From Sciurus carolinensis (taxonomy: Eukaryota; Chordata; Mammalia; Rodentia; Sciuridae): a stretch of 64,000 nt of DNA. The first letter of the stretch is position 1, and each line of letters opens with the position of its first letter. Both the position numbers and the translations under genes were made by a program. The stretch covers positions 136,903,035-136,967,034 of the forward strand of contig NC_062222.1 in assembly GCF_902686445.1 (NCBI RefSeq). Reading direction: 5' to 3'. This document shows, piece by piece, positions 11,641 through 23,523 of this stretch. The notes beneath the pieces were generated by a model. The model did no database searches. It had not been told where the DNA came from and saw nothing but the letters and a program-made list of their open reading frames with translations.

Positions 11641-11659
11641 CTCTCACTCTTTCTATGAT
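11629..11659. repeat. 31-bp inverted repeat, left copy (mate 12,391-12,421)
   Basis: This copy begins attttgattatactctcact and is the exact reverse complement of 12,391-12,421. Its first 12 bases are also the reversed ORF1 coding sequence, so this copy straddles the orientation switch in the L1. Confidence 0.95.
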
Positions 11660-12212
11660 TAAAATGATTCGTGAAGCAAAGGATGAGATAAGAAAGCAAA
11701 TGCAGGCAATGAATTATCATATCAATAAGCAGTTGAAAAAGCAACTGCAGGAAGCAAAAGATCATTTCAACAAAGAGATAGAGATTCTCAAACTAAAAAA
11801 AAAAAAAAAAAAAAAAAATGGAAATCCTTGAAATGAAGGAAACAATAAACCAAATTAAAAACTCAATGGAAAACATCACCAACAAACTAGACCACTTAGA
11901 AGACAGAACTTCAGACAATGAAGACAAAATATTTAATCTTGAAAATAAAGTTGCCCAAACAGAGAAGATGGTAAGAAACCATGAACAGAATCTCCAAGAA
12001 CTATGGGACATCATGAAAAGCCAAATTATGAATTATCAGGATTGAGGAAGGCACAGAGATACAAACTAAAGGAATGAACAACCTATTCAATGAAGTAATA
12101 TCAGAAAACTTCCCAAACCTGAAGAATGAAATGGAAAATCAAATACAAGAGGCTTACAGAACACCAAATGCACAAAATCACAACAGATCCACACCAAGCA
12201 CATTATAATAGC
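11660..12212 (+). pseudogene. L1 ORF1 coiled-coil to mid region, inverted relative to the rest of the L1
   Basis: Plus-strand frames encode a Lys/Glu-rich coiled coil (IREAKDEIRKQMQ at 11,665, then ENITNKLDHLEDRTSDNEDK), followed after a frameshift by NFPNLKNEMENQIQEAYRTP. This is ORF1p up to the point where the minus-strand C-terminal part (SKIQNK…) would continue. An internal run of about 24 A sits at 11,795-11,818. The segment ends at cacattata near 12,208, where the minus-strand piece takes over after microhomology. Confidence 0.85.
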
Positions 12213-12390
12213 CCCTATGAGGACATTAACAATATTGTCATAATAAATAGAATAAGTTCAATTATTATCGTCAGTATAACAAATAGATTTGCAATAAGGT
12301 CTACAGTTTCTAATGGAGGACAAAGAGGATGCTGAGGGGTGTAGGATGTAGCTGTTAACGGGATAAGTAAAGAATATATAGAAGTCCTAG

Positions 12391-12421
12391 ATCATAGAAA
12401 GAGTGAGAGTATAATCAAAAT
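12391..12421. repeat. 31-bp inverted repeat, right copy (mate 11,629-11,659)
   Basis: This is a perfect reverse complement of the left copy, 731 bp away. It lies in the 5'UTR-like part of the L1. Confidence 0.95.
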
Positions 12422-12835
12422 AAGTCAGTTGTTAGCATGAGAAAAGGGAGAAAGAGACTCTGAGGGGACAGGTAAACAAAAGGAAAAGAGAGCAAGAAAA
12501 GTAAAGAAATACAAACTTAAAATTTTTTCAATAAGGAGAAAAAAGAAAATCTACAGTATAACAGTCATATAGTAATGAAACCTCCCAGTGTTCAGTAGCC
12601 TGATGCAGGAGAGGTACCTGACAATGAGCTTCCAGTCTCCAGCAGGCGTCTCAGGATGGGATTTGCTCCACCTAAAGATGGGAGCTATAGCTTCCAGGAT
12701 AACCCAAGATGGCCACTCTGGCTTCCAAATGCGTTGGCAAATTGGGAGCTGCAGTTTGGGGTGTGGGCGTGGTCTGCTGGAGGTCCTGGAGGCGGGATGC
12801 CGTTGGTAAGGCAGGGGTCCTGTAGGTGGTGTGTT

Positions 12836-13195
12836 TTACAATAGTAAAAATTGAATGCAATAGAGTGTGACAAATTAGTATATGTTCATGTGCTAGAAGA
12901 TCTGGTATCATTTTCAGAAAAATGATGGAAATGAGAAATTCTGATACAGGAAAATGCTTATGTAAGAATGCCCAAAGCAGAATCACACACATTGTACAGA
13001 GTGAAAAAAGGTGAACAAAAATGTTCCAGAAGGAATCAACCAAGGTGTTCTCAAGGGAGTCTGAGCTGGTAATAGGCACTGCTTTATATTCCCCCAAATG
13101 AAGTATTTTTATCTAAAAAAATAAAGAGAGAGTTGGTGTGCCCCTGGTGACCTGGTGGTAGTGCCCAGGGTGGCCATGTCCACCGGGGTTCTGAG
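12836..13195. other. Unassigned AT-rich flank
   Basis: AT-rich sequence between the L1 and GC-rich DNA, with no gene and no repeat that I recognise. Confidence 0.5.
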
Positions 13196-13199
13196 TCTT

Positions 13200-13320
13200 C
13201 CTGTGCCACCACCTCACCTGAGCACTGTTTCCTCCCACACAGAGGTGAGCCCAGCACCTGGCCCAAGGCCACACAGCTACTGAGTGGCGGGGAGGGGTCC
13301 CAACTCTGCCATCAGAGACT
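13200..13320 (-). mobile_element. MIR-type SINE fragment, reversed
   Basis: The plus strand reads caaggccacacagctactga (about 13,265) followed by gtcccaactctgcc, the reversed MIR core order. The element is diverged. Confidence 0.5.
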
Positions 13321-14385
13321 GGGAATTGCCTGGGACCTGCCCCCAGCGGGGCCCCTGGGTTCTCTGTGACCGGCCATCGTGGCCCAGGCTGCCTGCGGGG
13401 TCGCCAGGCTCCCGCCTGCCCTCTGCTGGCAGCCTCCCTCCCCGGCTCCTGCCCGAGTGGCACCCGCAGGCCTGCAGGGTCAGTGTGCCAGCTCCATAGT
13501 CAGTCCCCTCCCACTGGCCGGGGCTGGGCTGCCTCCTCCGCCTCCCAGAGCCCACGGGGCCTCCCTGCTGTGGTCTCCTGCACGGTGACCCTGGTGTGCG
13601 TGTCCCATGTGGCGTCAGGGCTGTCTTCATGGAAGAGAGTTCAGTTCAGTCCGGCTCCCCACGTGCGACGGACCCCGCTCTCCCTGGGTGCAGGAGTGAG
13701 CCCAGGTGCTGAGTCCAGGGACGGCGAGGCGAGGGGTTCTCAGCCCTGCTCTGACAGCCTGGGTCCGGGTCCTGGCTCACCACTGCCGGCGTCGCGGGCC
13801 ACGAACTTCCCTTCGCCTCCTTTGACTCTCAGAGGGACGGCTCTGCCCTGATGGGAGGATTCGGGGAGCCGACCTCGTGGGCCTCAGTGTCTGCTGGACC
13901 TGTTTGCAGAGAACCCGCGAGCTTGGACTGCGCTCAGCGGGTGCCTGGGAGGCTGTGGCCCTGGGCTCTGCTGTAATGAGCAGGAACTTCATTCCGGATC
14001 CAGCCTGATCCGACCAAAGTCCTCCAGGAGCCAGGCCCAGACCCTGCAGGCGCTGTGCCCCACGGGAGCTTGGGCAGGAAGAGGGAGGCTGCCCGCGGAT
14101 TGCACGTCCTGACCTGCACTACACCACGGGTGGTCAGGCGGGACCATGTCCTGTGCCCCCATGTCCTCCCCCCACAGGCCAGTCACGTGGGCTCCTAAGA
14201 TGCCTGTGGAATTCCATGTCCCGTGTCCGCCTGGCTGGTCCCAGAGCCGAGGTCCAGCGTCAGTGAAAGTGTTGCTGTGAAGGTTTCTTTTTGGTGAGAC
14301 TTGGAAATTAGTTCACCCCGAGTCACACCGATGACCCTTCATAATGCTTCATAATGCTGGTGGGCTGTGTCCAAGCAGTTGATGA
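13321..14385. other. GC-rich unique intergenic DNA
   Basis: Nothing gene-like. Open frames here are low-complexity and overlap one another on both strands. Confidence 0.5.
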
Positions 14386-14389
14386 CTTT

Positions 14390-14518
14390 AAGAGGAGAAA
14401 TACTGGGGCTGGGGAGATAGCTCAGTTGGTAGAGTGCTTGCCTTGTAAGCACAAGGCCCTGGGTTCGATCCCCAGCACCCCCCCCCAAAAAAAAAAAAAA
14501 AAAAGAGGAGAAATACTG
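14390..14518 (+). mobile_element. Young full-length ID SINE with 16-bp target-site duplication
   Basis: The ID body (14,405 to about 14,480) starts ggggctggggagatagctca. It contains RNA polymerase III internal promoter boxes, an A box in ctcagttggtagagtg and a B box ggttcgatccc at 14,462-14,472, and ends in a C-run and about 20 A. The duplicated target aagaggagaaatactg is exact at 14,390-14,405 and 14,503-14,518. An intact TSD and near-consensus body indicate a recent insertion. Confidence 0.97.
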
Positions 14519-14679
14519 ACTTCTCCCCAAGAGGGCATTCCATTGGCAGATGGCCCTCGGCCGGGGCTACAGTAGCAGCTTCCCTGGGACCCCAGCCTGC
14601 CCTAAAGATTTGGGCTTCAGTCCTCGTGGTCACTGGAGTCAGTTCCTTGAAATAAACCTCCTATCTCCCCACAAAAGTC

Positions 14680-15001
14680 TGTGCTTATACATCCACACAC
14701 GGCTGCGCTTGGTGTCCACGGAGGACTGTCCAGGATCCCTGCAGGTACCACGAGTCCCTTAAACGGAACAGTGTAGTATCTGCTCGTGAGCTGGCCTCCC
14801 GTTCACCTGAGCCACCTCCGGAGGACTTACAGAACTGAACGCGAGTCAGTGCTGATGGACAGTCGCTGGACTGTTGCCCAGGGCGCAGTGACAAGGAAGG
14901 CCTGTCCATGTTCAGCCAGGCACAATTTGTTCTCAGGTACTTTTGATCCTTGATTGGTTGGATCCACTGATGCGGAGCCCAGGGACTGAGAGCCAACTGT
15001 A
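14680..15001 (+). mobile_element. Tigger/pogo-like nonautonomous DNA transposon fossil
   Basis: The order ggatccctgcaggtaccacg, cgagtcccttaaacggaaca, gtgtagtatctgctcgtgag, ggcctgtccatgttcag, then gatccttgattggttggatc and gagagccaactgtat resembles the internal and terminal sequence of Tigger-derived MER elements. No transposase frame is left. The exact subfamily is uncertain. Confidence 0.55.
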
Positions 15002-16720
15002 TACACACACAGACCCCCACAGAGCTGCGTGCCTGAGGGGGCGTGTTGGAGGTCACGGGCACGCCGGAACCTCGGGAGGAGTTCAGACTGAATCGGGCCC
15101 AGTAATGGCGAGCGGCAAGAGCACAGACCTCAGGGCTTTGCCTCGTGGTGGATCGTCCTTTGTAGCAGGCGCTCTCCCTTCAGGCGAGGGAGCATTCTGA
15201 AGCTGTTCTCCGCGCCCCTGAATCGGCAGCATGGCTCCTCCTGAGCTCTGAGGCCCCGGCTAAGGGAGGCAGGGCCACTCAGCCCCAGCCCTGCGAGGCT
15301 GGACAGCCCAGTGGCTGAGGTGGCAGGTGCGCGTGGTGTGGACGCACCGCGGGGAGGGGTGGTGCGCGGCCCGTTTGGGACACGCGGGGGGTGGCACTCA
15401 GCCCAGGGCATGACTTAACACCCAGGAGTGTTCATTTCTGGGGTTTCCCGTCCAGTGTTTTTGGACCAAGGTTGACTGAGGGCAACTGGCCCCGTGGAAG
15501 GTGGAGTCTGGGTAGAGACTGCTGTGCACACGTCCCGTGGGCCCTGTCCCTCCAGGACCCGGATCAGAGCAGGCCCCTTCCAGGTCTGGGCCAGGATCAG
15601 TCAGCACCGTGGTTAGCAGCTGCGTCCTGTGCGTTACCCCCGTGGTGCCTCTGGGGACCCGGCCTGGCCTCACCTGCTGGAGGTCGCCTGGGCCTCCTGT
15701 GTGGATCGACCTCGGGCCAGCGGCCTGCCTCCGCCTCTTGGGGCAGGAAGTCCCATCTGGGTGTCAGGGAGGCGCTTCTTACCTTCGAATGCTTGTTGGG
15801 TGGCCAGCTGTCCTCCGCGTCCACCCACAGCCAGCCCTGCGCTGGGCTTCTCCGGCCTGCCGCTCCCTGCTCCGCGCCTCTGTCTGCGGACTTGGTTTTT
15901 CTGCCCTCCCCTCGGGGATCACGGCCGGCCATCAGTCTTGTCTGTCGTCTGTCTCCGGGAGCCGTCTTCCTACTCCTGCAGGTAACGGGGCTCATCCCCT
16001 TCCCTCCCCTCATGGAGATGGTTCTCTTCCCCGGGTGGAGAGAAGGCCGCGCCGCGCACTCACGCCGGGCCGGGGGCTCAGCGGTGCAGCGCCCTCTCCT
16101 GGGGCCTGCCTCGGTGGCCCTCCGCAGCCTTGGCCCATTCCCCGTGGGAAGTGTGCTCCACCCTTTCCTACAAGGTGGAGGCTGCTCTTCATTTGTGGGT
16201 GGAGACGAGAACTGGCAGCCCACCCGGCACCTCAGACCCTCCAACCCTCCCTCCCGAGGCCGCGCCCTCTCTCCAGCCCCGCCCTTGGAGCCTAGCTCTC
16301 CCAGCCCCCTCCAGGGTGGTCTGTGTGATGCCAGAGTGCCCTCCTCGGGCTCCAGGATGCCTCAGGACCAGGGATGGAGGCAGATGGGAGCACGGGACCT
16401 GCTGGCCGGGCTGGGAGGAGGCAGCTCCCACCGCTCCCTGCTCTGCAGGCTGGAACCAGGCACAAGCCTGGCCCTGCTGCAGGGAGGTCCTCAGCTCCAC
16501 TGGCAGGGGAGGGGCAAGGTGGGGTGGACCGCTCACCTGCCACAGGAGGAAGCCCTCAGCTGCCGGCCGTGAGCTTCGGTCACAGGCAGCCTGTTTTGAC
16601 CCTGGATGTCCCCACTCTGCTGGGAGAATCAGGGTGCTCATGCTGTGGGCTGCCTGAGTGCACAGTACGACCTTTTCACCTCCACACAGGGAAGAGGATC
16701 CATCTCCATTTGAGGAGTGT
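15002..16720. other. GC-rich unique intergenic DNA
   Basis: There is no gene that I can support. The 393-codon open frame at 15,391-16,572 has Ser/Pro/Gly-rich low-complexity composition and no recognisable domain. It is overlapped by several equally long frames on both strands, so I treat it as chance. Confidence 0.55.
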
Positions 16721-16737
16721 GTCCTCTCCAAAGGCAT

Positions 16738-17140
16738 GTGGAAGCCCTGCCCCCAGCACCCGACTCTGACTGCATTTGGAGATAGGTAAAAAATGAGGTC
16801 ATTAGGTGGCCCTCATCCAACTGACTGGTGTCCTTATGTGTGAGTCCGTTTTCCATTACTGTGACAAAATGCCTGGGAAAAATTTAAAGGAGGAAGGATT
16901 TATTTTGGCTCACAGTTTCAGAGATCTCGGACACGTCACTTGGTTCCATTGTTTGTGCCTGAGGCGATGCAGACACCACAGCAGGGAGGGTGTGGAGGAC
17001 CAAAGCTGTTCGGGTCAAGGCAGCCAAGAAGCAGAGAGAAGGAGGGGCTGGGGACAAGATGTAGTCCCTGGGGGCACCTGAGGACCCACTTCTTTCAACT
17101 AGGCCCGCCCCTTCAGTGTCCACCACCCCGACTCACCCGT
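16738..17140. mobile_element. MaLR-type LTR fragments
   Basis: A plus-oriented MLT1-like piece (gcatttggagataggtaaaa, then gaggtcattaggtggccctc, then actggtgtccttatgtg) is followed from about 16,845 by another old piece (gtccgttttccattactgtg … atttattttggctcacagtt). That piece reads as the reverse of a MaLR 3' end. Subfamilies and borders are uncertain. Confidence 0.5.
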
Positions 17141-17657
17141 TCAGCCATCAGGAGATTGATCCAGACACACAGGCCGGTGCTGGGCACAGGAGGGCCAGCT
17201 GGCAGAAGGAGGGAAAGCAGAAACACTAAACTGGCCCAGTCCAAGGAGCCTTGGCGGTGCTGCCCCTGACGAGAGCCGATCTGCAGAGCAGTAGCTCTTG
17301 CCAGGTGGGTCGCTATCTATGGCGGCTTCCTGCCTCCAAGCAGCTGGTGAATGACAGCACTGGAGACCCTGAGCTTTGTGTCTCCACACAAGGCCTGGAA
17401 CTTGCCCCAGCACTGCCTCCTGGCCACATCGATGGCCCGAGTGCCTCAAGGGGAAGCACCTGGGAACCTGGTGGCATCACGGAGCAGCTCTCCAGAGACA
17501 CGGGCTGGTGGCACTTGTCCCTGGCTGTGGCCCTAGGATTCCCAGAGCCTCTTGCAGAGCCGACTTCAGAGGACTGTCAACAGATGGGGGGTCTTAACGT
17601 AGGCCCAACCCTCCAGCATGTCGGCTTAGGAACCGACTTCCTCAACAAGACCCCTGA

Positions 17658-19418
<1,761 letters not shown>

Positions 19419-19431
19419 AACAAATATATGA
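19419..19431. repeat. 13-bp target-site duplication, right copy
   Basis: Exact match to 17,910-17,922 at the 3' end of the retropseudogene. The L1 ORF2 sequence continues directly after it. Confidence 0.92.
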
Positions 19432-20229
19432 AAAAATGTTCAACATCTCTAGTAATTAGAGAAATACAAATCAAAACTACCCTGACGTTTCATCTCACGT
19501 TGGTCAGAATGGCAGTTATCAAGAATACAAGAGCAATGAAGGTTGGAGAGGATGTGGAGAAAAGGCACATTCTACACTGCTGGTGGGTCTGCAGATTAGT
19601 GCAGCCACTCTGGAAAGCAGTGTGGAGATTCCTCAGAAAGCTTGGAATGGACCCACCATTGACCCAGCTATCCCACTCCTCAGATTATACCCAAAGGGCT
19701 TAAAATCAGCATACTACAGTGACACACCTCAACACATCAAATGTATAAACATATCAATGTTTCTCGCAGCTCAAATCACAATAGCTAAGCTATGGAACCA
19801 AACTAGGTGCCCTTCAATAGATGAATGGATAAAGAAAATGTGGTGTATACACACAATGGAATACTACTCAGCCATAAAGAAGAATAAAATGATGGCATTT
19901 GCCCATAAATGAATGATACTGAATACTATCATGCTAAGTGAAATAAGCTAATCCCAAAGAACCAAAGAATGTTCTCTCTGATAAGCAGATGCTAACACAC
20001 AATAAGCGGGGAGTGGGAGGGAAGAATAGAAGTACTTTGGACTAGACAAAGGGGGATGGGAACAGGAGAGACAGTGGAATGACTCGGACATCACTGTCCT
20101 ACCTTCATAGGTGACTCCACATCACGTACAACCTCAAGAATGGGAAGTCACGCTCCATGTGTGGGTCATACACCAGAACACGCTCTACTTGCATGCACAT
20201 CAAGAAAGAACAGACTTGAAAAAGAGATG

Positions 20230-22870
20230 AGGGGTCTGGCCACACCATGAGCCAACGGCGACCTTGGCGAGAGACTTGCAGGTGCCCTGGTCTCCCCAGT
20301 GCTGGGGCCACACCTGGATGGCAACCCCACCGCGCTGGGTGCCTGCCTCTACTGCTCCAGGGGCAGCAGATGTGGGACGCAGAGGCGGCTGCCGAGTGCG
20401 GCTGGGAGGTCCAGGAGGGGACAAGAGGCCGGGCCTTGCAGAGGGCATTTCTGTCCCCCAGCGCGCAAAAGCAAGTCCTGTGACCTGGCCCCAACCCCAG
20501 AGGAGCGAAGGCTTTGCTGCTCTGGAGGCTGGAAGTCCAGGGTCAGGAGGCAGGCGGTCCGGTTCCTGCTGGTTCCAGGGGCCTCCATTCCAGGCCTCTC
20601 CTGGCATGAGCTGTCCAGCCTCTGCCTCCGTCCTCCTGCCCTTGCCAGGGGGCGTCTCTCATTCCCTCTCCTTCCTCGTGGGTGCGATCCATCTCCACAG
20701 GACGAGCGCATCCTGCTGTCCTCAACTTAGTCACATCGGCAAAGACTATTTCCAGAGGAAGTCGCGGTCGCAGGACCCAGGACGGGCCTGGGCAAGTCTC
20801 TCTGGAGCCTCCGTTTACCCCATTCCAAGGGGCGGGACTGAAAGGGGCTCATGAAGGCCCTGTTCATAGAGACCTGAGGGGCGAGGGGACCCACTGGGCA
20901 GAGGCCAGGGGCTGGAGGCCATGCCCAGGGCAGGTGATGGCTGTGGACAGGAGAGGGGTCAGCACAGGAACTGGGCCATCCACAGAGGAGCACAGGGGGT
21001 CAGACCGTGGTATGGGCAGGAGGAAGGGCCACTGTCCTGCCTGCCCTGTCCCGGTGTCCTGATGGCCAGTCTCACCCGGAAGCCAGAGGGTAGGGCAGGT
21101 GGGGCCTTGGAAGGCACCCCCTGGGCACAGGTGGGGCAGGACCTGGGAGAGCAAATGCAGTGCCGCCAGCCAGGCCCCTGAGGCACTGGGGAGCCGGGAG
21201 AGTGCCTGCGTCCAGGCCTGGGGCTGGCCTGCTGCTGGCCCTGGGCGACCCCTCTCCCTCCCTCTTTTCCTCCTACAGTCACTTCCGAACTCCAAGGGCG
21301 CAGGGACGAGCTGACTTGTTGTAGCCTCGTGGTCCCTGGACTGCGGGCCTAATGGAGAAGTAACTGGCCAATAGGTCAGATGACCGGGGGTGCAGGGGCG
21401 GCCTGCAGGTGACAGGCTCCCAGCCCAGCTGCGTGGGGGCTGAGCTGAGTTCCGAAGAGGCCCAGACCTGCAGAAGGGGCGGCAGGTAGGGCTGGGGGTG
21501 TTCTGCACCCAGAGGGAGCCGACCTCCCAGCTCCACGTTGGTGACGATCGTGACCCCAGGCGGCGTGGTCCGCGTCTCCCGTGCTCGCTGTCCTCTGGGC
21601 AGATGAGAAGACCACGGGGCTCCTGGGCCCGGACTGGGGTCAGAGGGAAGAGGTGTGGGCGCACAGCTGGAGGGGTGGCCAGGGAAGGCCACGTGGGAAC
21701 AGCATTCCGGAAGGGGAGGCGGAAGCTGTGTCCCCTCCCTGAAGTGCAGTCCCAGGGCAGCCGGGTGGGGGACAGCAGGGGCTGGTCACGTTCATACCTC
21801 TAGGCCTAGAAGCTGCCCCCCACTCCCGCTCCTCCCTCTTCCCTGGCAACATGCAAACCTGAGGCTCCGGAAGCGAAGCTTCCCTCCTGGAGCTGCTGCT
21901 GATGAGGAGCTGAAGCGCGGGTCCCCAGCCCCAGGCGTCCGCCCTGCGGGCTCCCTCTCCACCCGCAGTACCCACCCTGGGTGGCCAGGGGTCTTTCTGG
22001 CGGTGACTGCATCAGCGCAGCCGTGTAACTGCACGTCGGGGCAGCAAGCGGCGCCCTGCCGTTCTGCACCTAGCTCGTCCCGCAGGCTCTGTCGACAGGG
22101 TGTGGCCGTTGTGCATCTCTCTGCTCCAGGCTGCCTCCTTCCTCAGAGCGTGCCCGGGCGTCCCTCCTCTTTCAGGAGCCTGCTGTCGGGAGCCGTATCG
22201 TGTCCGTGCACGTTGAGCGGACGCGCAGTGTGCACCTGGAAGTAGGAACCACACGAAGGTGCTCGACAGCGTGCGGCTGGGCGTGCGTGGAGCAGCGGGA
22301 CTCTGCAGGCACCCCAGAGCCCCGCTCGCCCCTTCCCGAACTACCTGTCATGCAAAGATGGGTCTGGGCTGAGGGGCGGGGCCCACAGTGGCTCAGTGGT
22401 GAGGCTGGGGCCTCCAGGACGCTGGGGAGGGTGCGGCCAGTGCAGGGCAGTGCTCAGGGCTCCTGCCGCCTGCTTGCAGGAGGCCCCTGGCTTTGGACCG
22501 TCAGGCTGTGTGCTCAGCACAGAGCCAGGTTCAGGGCGGGTGCCGTCTCGGGTGGGCCACTCCCTGAGGCACCCGGGGCGGCTGTGGCTGCTGGTGAGGC
22601 TCGGCTGGGCGGCTGGCCGCGGGTCTGCGGGGTAGATACACCTCCCCTCGTGTGGCTCCGTCCCTGGTGGGTGCTGCTGGAGGCGAGTGACCTGCCGACG
22701 CCCGCAGCTTTCACCAGGCGTTGCCCCGTCCAACCTCGGTCCCCGCCTCCACCCATTTCTAGAATGACGGTTCAGGAGGGCAGTGTCTATCACCTCATTC
22801 TGTCCACCCTGACGGTGGCCGTGTCCACTGCCCCCTTGTGCAGCGCTCCCTTTTTCCCAGCGTGCTGTCT
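20230..22870. other. GC-rich unique intergenic DNA
   Basis: About 2.6 kb with many overlapping GC-driven open frames (up to 266 codons) and no protein family resemblance. I see no RNA gene and no repeat family. Confidence 0.55.
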
Positions 22871-22879
22871 CCCGTTATG

Positions 22880-22983
22880 GCCATCATTCTTTTTTTTGTA
22901 TTTTTCCTTGCGGTGCTGGGGTTGACCCAGGGCCTGTGCTTGTGAGGCCAGCCCTCTACTGACTGAGCTGTGTCCCGGGCCAT
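22880..22983 (-). mobile_element. Diverged ID SINE, reversed
   Basis: The plus strand shows a T-run followed by gcggtgctggggttgaccca, gggcctgtgcttgtgaggc and ctgactgagctgtgtcccgg, the reverse of an ID body with its A-tail. There are several substitutions and no clear TSD. Confidence 0.85.
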
Positions 22984-23130
22984 CTTTCTTTTTTGATGTC
23001 AGATCACCCCAGATCTGGCCGCCGAGCCCCTCCTCTTGACAGGTCCTGCCCGTGTTTGAAGTCTCGATGCACCACCTGTCACAGAGCGCGGCCCTCTGGG
23101 TCTGCCCTGGAGTCCTTCCCTGGACCTGTG

Positions 23131-23523
23131 CTACGGCTTGGATGTGTGGTGTCCCCCACAAGCTCACGGGCGAGACGCTGCAGGAAGCTCCGGAGAAGTG
23201 AAGGGGCTGTGAGAGCCTTAACCCAGTGAATGAGTCCCCATGGGATTAACCCATGGTGGGCGTGGCTGGGGAGGTGGCATTGGCGTGGCTTTGGGTACAT
23301 GTCTGTATCTGGAGAGTGCGGTCGCTGCTTCCTGATCACCAGGTGAGCTGCTTCCTCTGCCGCCCTCTCCCGCCATGATGTCCAGCCTCACCTCTGGCCC
23401 TGGGGAATGCAGCCGGCCTTCTATGGGACTGGGACCTCTGAAGCCGTGAGCCCTCAGATAAACTCTCCTCCTCTGCAGTGTGCTGGTCGGGTCAGTGAGT
23501 CACAGCAGCCAAAAAGCTGGCTA
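23131..23523 (+). mobile_element. MaLR-like solitary LTR, same family as 29,435-29,820
   Basis: Landmarks in order: ggatgtgtggtgtcccccac, gggattaacccatggtgg, ctgcttcctgatcacc, gctgcttcctctgccgccc, gccatgatgtccagcctcac, gaagccgtgagccctcagat and a terminal cacagcagccaaaaagctgg. The same order appears in the copy at 29.4 kb. No viral coding sequence is attached. Family name uncertain. Confidence 0.65.

Larger units (their letters stand above)
7015..12835 (-). mobile_element. Long L1 LINE in minus orientation with internal inverted segment
   Basis: Read on the minus strand, the element runs from a 5'UTR-like region (about 12,835 to 12,213) through ORF1, ORF2 (about 11,196 to 7,296) and a 3'UTR ending near 7,015. 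ORF2 shows recognisable endonuclease, reverse transcriptase and C-terminal parts but is broken by many stops and frameshifts. The ORF1 C-terminal part (about 11,640-11,230) is minus, but the upstream ORF1 part (11,660-12,212) lies on the plus strand. An ID SINE has landed inside at 8,448-8,582. The assignment of 12,213-12,835 as L1 5'UTR is tentative. It contains a YY1-like caagatggcc at about 12,706, as L1 promoters of other mammals do, although on the opposite strand from the body. Confidence 0.88.

Noticed and set aside
14405..14480. tRNA-Ala-like sequence with A and B boxes (also at 8,505-8,582 and 39,349-39,424)
   Set aside because: These are ID SINE bodies with A-tails and TSDs; the tRNA fold and 3' half are not preserved.
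15391..16572. 393-codon plus-strand open frame
   Set aside because: No family resemblance. It overlaps several long frames in other phases, typical of GC-rich DNA.
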